The notes beneath the pieces are model-generated. The model was given only the letters and a program-made list of their open reading frames with translations. It searched no databases and was not told the origin of the DNA. Below, in pieces: positions 57,315-64,000 of a stretch of DNA of 64,000 nt (position 1 is the first letter of the stretch; the number at the start of each line of letters is the position of its first letter). The stretch lies in contig JAHJSA010000055.1 of assembly GCA_018830645.1 (NCBI GenBank), forward strand, positions 1 to 64,000. Direction: 5' to 3'. Position numbers and translations under genes: made by a program. The DNA is from Actinomycetota bacterium (GTDB lineage Bacteria > Actinomycetota > Thermoleophilia > RBG-16-64-13).

Positions 57315-58463
57315 CTACTCCTCGAACAGCCGCACGGCGTCCTTCATCAGCTCCTGGATCGGCAGACCTTGCGGGCACAGTTCCTCGCACTCACCGCACT
57401 CGGTGCAGTCGGAAGCCTTGCCGAACGCCCGCATGTGGTAGAGCTCGCGGATGCCGTTGACGTCGTCGTAGAAGGAGGCGTCGTTGACGTGCGCGAGCAC
57501 CCGCGGGATATCGACACCCGAGGGACACGGTTGGCAATAGCCGCACTCGGTGCAGTCTGCCACGATGCGCGCCCGGTAGGCTTGGGCGGCTTCTCCGATC
57601 GAGGCCAGCTCCGATGGGGTGAGAGAGCCGGGGTGCGCGTCATCGGCGGTGGCAAGATTCTCCCGCACCTGATCGAGCGCGCTCATGCCGCTCAGCAGCA
57701 TGGTCACGTCGGGATCGTCCCACACGAAGCGGAGCCCCCAGGCGGCGGGTAGGCGCCGCACCGCGGCGCGTGACCACACTTCCTGGACCGTCGCGGGGAT
57801 GCGCTGGGCCAGTCGGCCGCCGCGCAAAGGCTCCATCACGATCACCCCGAGACCCCGCGCGGCCGCATACCGCAGACCGGCCTCGCCCGCCTGGTAGACA
57901 CGGTCCATGTAGTTGTACTGGATCTGGCAGAACGTCCAGTCGTACGCGTCCACGATCGGGGGGAACACGTCGGCCTCGTCGTGGAAGGAGAAGCCGGCCC
58001 ACCTGATACGCCCGTCGGCCAGGGCCGAGTCGAGGAACTCGAGCACACCGAGGTACTGCAGACTCTGCCAGGTGCCGGCGTTCAGACCGTGGAGTAGGTA
58101 ACAGTCGATGTGATCGGTTTGGAGACGCGCGAGCTGACTGTTCAAGAAGCGGTCCATGTCCTCGCGAGTGTCCACCAGCCAGCTGGGCAGCTTGGTGGCG
58201 AGGAGCACCCGGTCGCGGTAGCCGCCCTTCAGTGCCTCACCCACGAACACCTCGCTCATGCCCGGCTCTGTGTGAGAGACGCCGTGGTAGGGATAGGCGG
58301 TGTCCACGTAGTTAACACCGGCCTCGATGGCCTCGTGGAGCATTACGGTGGCGGCCGGCACGTCGATGCGGTCGTGGCGCTCGCCAAGCACGGGCAGCCG
58401 CATGCAGCCGAAGCCGAGGATCGAGACTTCAGGACCAGTGCGACCGAGTGTGCGGTAGAGCAT
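57315..58463 (-). CDS. Aldo/keto reductase with C-terminal 4Fe-4S ferredoxin region
   Basis: YRTLGRTGPEVSILGFGCMRLP, NYVDTAYPYH, DCTECGYCQPCPSGVDIP, DCTECGECEELCPQGLPI. Confidence 0.92.
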   Translation of the reverse strand: MLYRTLGRTGPEVSILGFGCMRLPVLGERHDRIDVPAATVMLHEAIEAGVNYVDTAYPYHGVSHTEPGMSEVFVGEALKGGYRDRVLLATKLPSWLVDTREDMDRFLNSQLARLQTDHIDCYLLHGLNAGTWQSLQYLGVLEFLDSALADGRIRWAGFSFHDEADVFPPIVDAYDWTFCQIQYNYMDRVYQAGEAGLRYAAARGLGVIVMEPLRGGRLAQRIPATVQEVWSRAAVRRLPAAWGLRFVWDDPDVTMLLSGMSALDQVRENLATADDAHPGSLTPSELASIGEAAQAYRARIVADCTECGYCQPCPSGVDIPRVLAHVNDASFYDDVNGIRELYHMRAFGKASDCTECGECEELCPQGLPIQELMKDAVRLFEE

Positions 58464-58473
58464 GGGATTCCTC

Positions 58474-60453
58474 CTATGATGCCTCGGCGAGGGCCTCCGC
58501 GAACTGGCTGTTGTAGAGGTCGTAGTAGAAGCCGCGCGCGGCCAAGAGCTCCTCGTGGGTGCCCTTCTCGATGATACTGCCCTCGTTCATCACCAGGATG
58601 ACGTCGGCGTCGCGGATCGTCGAGAGCCGGTGAGCGATGACGAAGCTCGTGCGGCCGCGCAGCAGCCGGGACATGGCCTTTTGGATCAACACCTCGGTGC
58701 GGGTGTCCACGGAGCTGGTGGCCTCGTCGAGGATGAGGATCTGCGGGTCCACGAGGAACGCACGGGCTATGGTGAGCAGCTGCCGTTCGCCCTGCGACAC
58801 GTGCGCGGAATCGTCGTCGAGCCTCGTGTCGTAGCCCTCGGCCAGGGTGCGCACGAAGTGATCCACGTGGGCCGCTTCGGCGGCGGCCTGGATCTCCTCT
58901 TCGGTCGCACCGTCCTTCCCATACGCGATGTTCTCGCGGATGGTGCCTCCGAACAGCCAGGCGTCCTGCAACACCATGCCGAACAGTCGGCGGAGGTCGG
59001 CGCGGGTCATATTCCGGGTGTCGACCTCGTCGATGAAGATGCTGCCTCCGTCGATCTCGTAGAACCGCATCAGCAGGTTGACCAGGGTCGTCTTACCGGC
59101 TCCGGTAGGCCCGACGATGGCGACCGTCTGCCCGGGCGAGACTTCGAGGTCGAGGTCCTCGATGAGCGGGGTGTCGGGCGCGTACCTGAAGGAGACGTCC
59201 TTGAGGCTGAGGCGACCGCTGATCTTCGTGAGCACGACTGGCTCGGCCGCGTCGGGCGTCTCTTCTGCCTCGTCGAGGAGTTCGAAGACCCGCTCGGACG
59301 AAGCCAGGGCTGACTGCAGCACGTTGGCCACGCTGGCGGTCTGGGTGATGGGCTGAGTGAACTGGCGGGAGTATTGGATGAACGCCTGCACATGGCCGAG
59401 AGACATGGTTCCGCTCGCCACCCGCAGGCCGCCGAGCACGGCGATGGCCGCGTAGTTCAGATTGCCGATGAACATCATCGACGGCATGATGATGCCCGAG
59501 ATGAACTGGGCCTTGAAGCTCGCCCGGAAGAGCTGGTCGTTCTCTTCGTCGAACCGGGCGATCGCCTCCTTCTGCCTGCCGAAGACCTTCACGATGTTGT
59601 GCCCGGTGAACATCTCCTCCACGTGCCCGCTCAGACTGCCTGTGGCCTTCCACTGCACGGCGAACTGCTTCTGCGAACGCTTGGCGATGAGCATGGTCAC
59701 GACCACCGACAGCGGCACCGTGATCAGCGAGATCACCGCGAGCAAGGGGCTGATCCAGAACATCATCGCCAACACACCCACCAGCGTGAGGACGGCAGTG
59801 ATGATCTGAGTGAGCGTCTGCTGCAGTGTCTGCTGGATGTTGTCGATGTCGTTCGTCAACCGGCTCAAGGTGTCGCCGCGCGCGTGACCGTCGAAGTACT
59901 GGAGCGGGAGGCGGGCGAGCTTCAGATCGACCTCGCGGCGCAAACCGTAGACCACCCTCTGCACGACTCCAGCCATGAGGTAGGCCTGGAGCCAGGTGAA
60001 CAGCGCGCCCGCCAGGTACAGCCCCAGGACAAACAGGAGCACGTCGCCCACGGCGCCCATGTCGACCCCTTGGCCGGGATGGAGCTCCATGCTGGAGAGC
60101 ATGCTGGCAAGCTGGTCTTGTCCCTCCGCCTTCAGCGCGGCGATCGCCTGCTCCTTGGTCGCGCCAGCCGGGAGCTGGCTGCTGATGGCTCCCTCGAAGA
60201 TCAGGTCGGTGGCCTGGGCGAGGATCTTCGGTGCAGCCACGGTCAGGACCACGCTGGTGATGGCCAGGGTCACGATCAGGCATATCTTCCACAGCTCGGG
60301 CCGCAGTCGCCCGGCGAGGCGCTTGAAGGAGCCTTTGAAGTCCTTCGCCTTCACTCCGGTCCCGTGGAGTCCAGGCGGGCCGAATCCAGGCCCACTCGGC
60401 GGCGTCGGCTTCTTGGCGCCGTCGTCGGACGCGATCTCCTCCCGCTCGCTCAT
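58474..60453 (-). CDS. ABC exporter, fused TMD-ATPase (heterodimer half 2)
   Basis: VAIVGPTGAGKTTLVNLLMRFYEIDGG, HVSQGERQLLTIARAFLVDPQILILDEATSSVD. Confidence 0.93.
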   Translation of the reverse strand: MSEREEIASDDGAKKPTPPSGPGFGPPGLHGTGVKAKDFKGSFKRLAGRLRPELWKICLIVTLAITSVVLTVAAPKILAQATDLIFEGAISSQLPAGATKEQAIAALKAEGQDQLASMLSSMELHPGQGVDMGAVGDVLLFVLGLYLAGALFTWLQAYLMAGVVQRVVYGLRREVDLKLARLPLQYFDGHARGDTLSRLTNDIDNIQQTLQQTLTQIITAVLTLVGVLAMMFWISPLLAVISLITVPLSVVVTMLIAKRSQKQFAVQWKATGSLSGHVEEMFTGHNIVKVFGRQKEAIARFDEENDQLFRASFKAQFISGIIMPSMMFIGNLNYAAIAVLGGLRVASGTMSLGHVQAFIQYSRQFTQPITQTASVANVLQSALASSERVFELLDEAEETPDAAEPVVLTKISGRLSLKDVSFRYAPDTPLIEDLDLEVSPGQTVAIVGPTGAGKTTLVNLLMRFYEIDGGSIFIDEVDTRNMTRADLRRLFGMVLQDAWLFGGTIRENIAYGKDGATEEEIQAAAEAAHVDHFVRTLAEGYDTRLDDDSAHVSQGERQLLTIARAFLVDPQILILDEATSSVDTRTEVLIQKAMSRLLRGRTSFVIAHRLSTIRDADVILVMNEGSIIEKGTHEELLAARGFYYDLYNSQFAEALAEAS

Positions 60454-62192
60454 GCCACCTCCTCCGCCGACAGCTGGGAGTACACGATCTCGCGGTAGGT
60501 CTCGCAGGCCTCCAGAAGCTCCCTGTGGGTGCCGATCCCGGAAACCGTACCCTGGTCAAGCACCACGATCTGGTCCGCCTGCATGATGCTGCTCACCCGC
60601 TGCGCGACGATGATGACCGCGGCACCGCTGACCTCGCTCTTGAGCGCCGCCCGCAGCATCGAGTCGGTCTTGAAGTCGAGGGCCGAGAAGCTGTCGTCGA
60701 ACACGTAGATGTCCGGTCTCTTCACGAGGGCGCGGGCGATGGCGAGCCGCTGTCGCTGGCCGCCTGAGAGGTTGCTCCCACCTTGCTTGACAGGCGCTTC
60801 CAGCCCGTCCGACATGTCGGCCACGAACTCCTTCGCCTGAGCGATGGAGAGGGCGTGCCACAGGTCGGCATCTGAGGCGGCTTGAGACCCGAAACGGAGG
60901 TTGCTCGCGATCGTGCCCGTGAACAGGAACGCCTTCTGCGGCACGAACCCGATCTGGCTCCAGAGATCATCCCGATTCACCGCGCGGATGTCGTGGCCGT
61001 CGATCTCGATGCTGCCCCCGGTCACGTCGTAGAAACGGGGTATCAGGCTGATGAGCGTCGACTTGCCGCTCCCCGTGCTGCCGACGATGGCCGTTGTGCG
61101 CCCGGGTGCGACCGTGAACGATATGTCGCAAAGCACGGGGTTCTCCGCCCCCGGATACCCGAACTCCACACCCTTGAACTCGATGCGGCCGCGTCGCGCG
61201 CCGTCCGTGGCCACCAGCCGGAGCGGGGTCGCCGGGTCGCCGATGGACGGGGTCACCTCGAGCACCTGCTGGATTCGGTCGCCCGACGCCGACGCCCGCG
61301 GCACCATGGCCAGCATCATGGTGGCCATCATCACCGACATGAGGATCTGCATGACATACGCCAGGAACGCGGTGAGATTCCCGATGGGCATCTCACCGCT
61401 GTCCACGCGGAACGCACCGAAGTACATGATCGCCACGGTGGAGAGGTTGAAGATGCCGAACAGCGCAGGGAACATGAGCGCGAACAGCCGGGCGACCCGC
61501 AGGCCGGTGTCGGTGAGATCGAGGTTGGCCTCATCGAAGCGCTGCTCCTCGTACTCACCGCGGGCGAACGCGCGGATAACCCGCATGCCGGTAAGCACCT
61601 CGCGCGTCACCTGATTGATGCGATCGAGCTTCACCTGCATGGAGCGGAACAGGGGCACGGCCCGCACGATGATCAGACCCAGCACCACGCCCATCACCGG
61701 GATGATGACCACGAGCAGGGCGGACAAGGGCACGTCCTGACGCACGGCCATGACGATGCCCCCGAAACCCATCAACGGGGCCACGATCATCATCGTGAGT
61801 CCGATGGCCACCATCATCTGCACCTGTTGCACATCGTTGGTGCTTCGGGTGATGAGCGAGGGCGCGCCGAACTGGTTCACCTCGTTCTGCGAGAAGCTCT
61901 CCACCTTGCGGAAGAGGTCGCTGCGCAGGTCGCGCCCGAAGGACATGGCGACTTTGGAGCCCCAGTAGGCCAGCATCACGGACACGGCCACGAGCAGCAC
62001 CGTCACCAGGAGCATGAACCCGCCCATCCGCAGGATGTAGCCGGTGTCGCCCTTGGCCACGCCGTCGTTGATGATCTTGGCGTTCAAGTCGGGCAGATAC
62101 AGGTTGGCGAAGGTTTGTGCGAGAGCCAGCAAGACGACCAGCACGAGTGCCTTGCGATAGTCTCGAACGAGGACCGCCAAGAGTCGCATCAT
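60450..62192 (-). CDS. ABC exporter, fused TMD-ATPase (heterodimer half 1)
   Basis: AIVGSTGSGKSTLISLIPRFYDVTGGSIEIDG, NLSGGQRQRLAIARALVKRPDIYVFDDSFSALD (Ser in place of the catalytic Glu). Confidence 0.93.
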   Translation of the reverse strand: MMRLLAVLVRDYRKALVLVVLLALAQTFANLYLPDLNAKIINDGVAKGDTGYILRMGGFMLLVTVLLVAVSVMLAYWGSKVAMSFGRDLRSDLFRKVESFSQNEVNQFGAPSLITRSTNDVQQVQMMVAIGLTMMIVAPLMGFGGIVMAVRQDVPLSALLVVIIPVMGVVLGLIIVRAVPLFRSMQVKLDRINQVTREVLTGMRVIRAFARGEYEEQRFDEANLDLTDTGLRVARLFALMFPALFGIFNLSTVAIMYFGAFRVDSGEMPIGNLTAFLAYVMQILMSVMMATMMLAMVPRASASGDRIQQVLEVTPSIGDPATPLRLVATDGARRGRIEFKGVEFGYPGAENPVLCDISFTVAPGRTTAIVGSTGSGKSTLISLIPRFYDVTGGSIEIDGHDIRAVNRDDLWSQIGFVPQKAFLFTGTIASNLRFGSQAASDADLWHALSIAQAKEFVADMSDGLEAPVKQGGSNLSGGQRQRLAIARALVKRPDIYVFDDSFSALDFKTDSMLRAALKSEVSGAAVIIVAQRVSSIMQADQIVVLDQGTVSGIGTHRELLEACETYREIVYSQLSAEEVA

Positions 62193-62854
62193 CGGGCCGG
62201 CTCCTCTCCGGACGCGGGCGCCGGGCGCGTGGCGAGCGCAGCTGGGGGCGCCTCCACCGGCGCAACTCCGGGCGCCGCGGACGCCTCCACCGGCGCAGCT
62301 CCGGGCGCCGCGGAAGCCGCAGACGCTTCGACCGGTGCCGTGTGCGGCGCCTCGGCGTCGCCCAGGAGGCGGGCGGAGTGATCTGACACCTCATCGAGCA
62401 GACGCCGGAGTTCGCGTCGGTCGGCTTCTGAGAGGACACCGATGGTCAGGTTGATATGGTCCGCCCACTTGGCGTGCAGTTCGCCTTCCCGCCGGCGACC
62501 GTCCGGCGTGAGGAACACACGGGTGAGACGCCGGTCACGTTCATCGGCGCGCCTCGCCACGGCTCCCGCCGTCTCCAAGGCCTGCAGCAGCTTGGTCACC
62601 CGGGGGCGCGACAGGTGGAGGACTTCCGCCAGGTCACGTTGGCTGATGCCGTCGTTCTCGACGAGGATTCGGAGGCAGAAAGCCTCCCCGTGGTGGCCGC
62701 CCTGCTGCGACAAGGTCTTCATCACCAGCTGGCGCTGAAGCTGGATCGCCCTTCTGAGTGCGTGGAACACCTGGGAGGTGAGCTCATCGACGCCTTCGAA
62801 TTCCAGCGTCAGAGGAGGGGGGCTGCCGGTTGCGTCATGCACGATCTGCCACAT
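62189..62854 (-). CDS. MarR-family transcriptional regulator
   Basis: ENDGISQRDLAEVLHLSRPRVTKLLQALETAGAVARRADERDRRLTRVFLTPDGRRR; 4-bp overlap with ABC exporter. Confidence 0.88.
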   Translation of the reverse strand: MWQIVHDATGSPPPLTLEFEGVDELTSQVFHALRRAIQLQRQLVMKTLSQQGGHHGEAFCLRILVENDGISQRDLAEVLHLSRPRVTKLLQALETAGAVARRADERDRRLTRVFLTPDGRRREGELHAKWADHINLTIGVLSEADRRELRRLLDEVSDHSARLLGDAEAPHTAPVEASAASAAPGAAPVEASAAPGVAPVEAPPAALATRPAPASGEEPAR

Positions 62855-63108
62855 CCTTCTCGGGGGCCGTCTCGGGGGACTGCCCGGGGCCGAATCGAAG
62901 CCGAATAGGGGGCCGACTTCTCAGGCGTTCGTTTCTCCCGAAACAGTTTCGCACGGAATCGTTTTTGCGACAAGGGGGCGCTCGGTGGAGCAGAGGATTG
63001 CTGGGGGCGGGAGGCGCCGCACTCGGGAGGCTCGCCAAACGCAACCCGGGCGAAGACGGGCCTCGGGTCAGTCCCCGTGTCGTGACGCCGACGGGTGGTG
63101 CGGTCGAC

Positions 63109-63863
63109 TCACTTCGCGCCGCCTTCCAGCCGCTTCCTCAGATTCAGTACCTTCCAGGCCATCACGGGATCGATTGCCGCGCGCGCCGGCACATCTGGCC
63201 ACGCGCCCAGCAGTAGCTCCGGTCGATACTCGGCGTTGTCGGCCAGCAGGGGGTCATGAATATGCGCTCGGGGTCGGAAACGGAGCTGAGTGGAGAAAGC
63301 CACCGAGTAGCCTCCTCGAGCATGACTTCGAACCGCGGTGTCTCATCCGCTCAAAGCATCGCGAAGAGTGGCTCTATGAAGCCAGGCGTCGGATGGTGGA
63401 AGCGCTCCAACGCGACCGCTGGGTCCTTCGCAAACGGGAAGGGATCCGCCGTGCACATCGCTCGAACCGCAAGCGCCCGCGCCAGCGGCTCCCACAGGAG
63501 GTGCGGCACCGAGACGGCCAAGCGATAGAGATCGTACAGATCCCGCGCCACAAGACGCTCCATCATGGCCTTGATCTTGCCGGCCGCAAGCTCCGGTAGC
63601 GGCAGAACCGGAAACGACACCGGCGGGTCTGCGAAGTCACAGGCTCGCTCCTCCGGCTCCAGCATCGGTACGTGAGCAAGGTAGGCAACGTCCACCTTCA
63701 CGTGATCGCCGGGGTACTTCACCCGATATGTCTGACCGCTGTGCTCGTCGTTCGTGCTTTGCGTAACGTATCCGAGGGCTTCCAGCACCTCACGAAAGCG
63801 CGCGTCGACGTTCGGTCGCATGGCGCGCATCTCGTTCGCGTCCGTCGTTCCAACGAACATCAA
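63109..63863 (-). pseudogene. AbiEii/AbiGii-like nucleotidyltransferase toxin remnant
   Basis: LPLPELAAGKIKAMMERLVARDLYDLYRLA AbiEii motif; in-frame TGA near 63351, then a frameshift to EYRPELLLGAWPDVPARAAIDPVMAWKVLNLRKRLEG; N-terminal NTase region absent. Confidence 0.6.
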
Positions 63864-64000
63864 CGCTCGGCTTTGTCAACAACGGATGGAGTGAACCCAA
63901 TCGGCAGAGTGAGAATCGGTCGCGTCATCCCCGGGCCCACTCGCGATACGAGTCATCTGCCGGAACATAGAGACGCCAGCGGGATACGAATCGGTGACGC

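Noticed and set aside
60882-62381. 499-aa + strand ORF, His/Asp/Gly-rich, antisense to the ABC exporter
   Set aside because: Antisense shadow ORF of a clearly conserved gene, with composition typical of reverse-frame high-GC translation.
1-64000. CRISPR array, tRNA or rRNA genes
   Set aside because: No regularly spaced ~25-36 bp repeats and no cloverleaf or rRNA core sequence noticed when reading the intergenic regions; not confirmed with tRNAscan or similar.

Overview
High-GC, densely packed bacterial (probably actinobacterial, anaerobe-like) chromosome segment. Main blocks, left to right: (1) an apparently intact IS1380-type insertion sequence with 19-bp perfect terminal inverted repeats and a CTAG target duplication; (2) a TetR / APC permease / Fe-alcohol dehydrogenase cluster; (3) clpB followed by a hicBA toxin-antitoxin pair; (4) an adenosine deaminase / phosphotriesterase pair; (5) a four-subunit group 3b-like [NiFe] hydrogenase (sulfhydrogenase-like, order beta-gamma-delta-alpha) bracketed by two cNMP-binding-fold proteins without an HTH, next to an FrhB-like protein, with a tandemly duplicated ~115-bp leader that looks like structured RNA; (6) an inositol-lipid cluster (Ino1, CDP-alcohol phosphatidyltransferase, GT4-PHP fusion); (7) thioredoxin reductase, a B12-radical SAM protein, a MATE/ANK-like membrane protein, a MITE-like element and two ABC-2 exporters; (8) a complete V/A-type ATP synthase operon; (9) an anaerobic CO dehydrogenase operon (CooS-CooF-FNOR); (10) a NERD protein plus two convergent PIN-toxin modules; (11) SSADH, aldo/keto reductase, a heterodimeric ABC exporter with a MarR regulator, and a decayed AbiEii-like gene at the right edge. 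The best candidate for something undescribed is the duplicated leader upstream of the hydrogenase operon: the stem substitutions I can see between its copies all keep pairing in the + strand RNA. All family calls come from reading motifs in the translated ORFs; no database search was possible.
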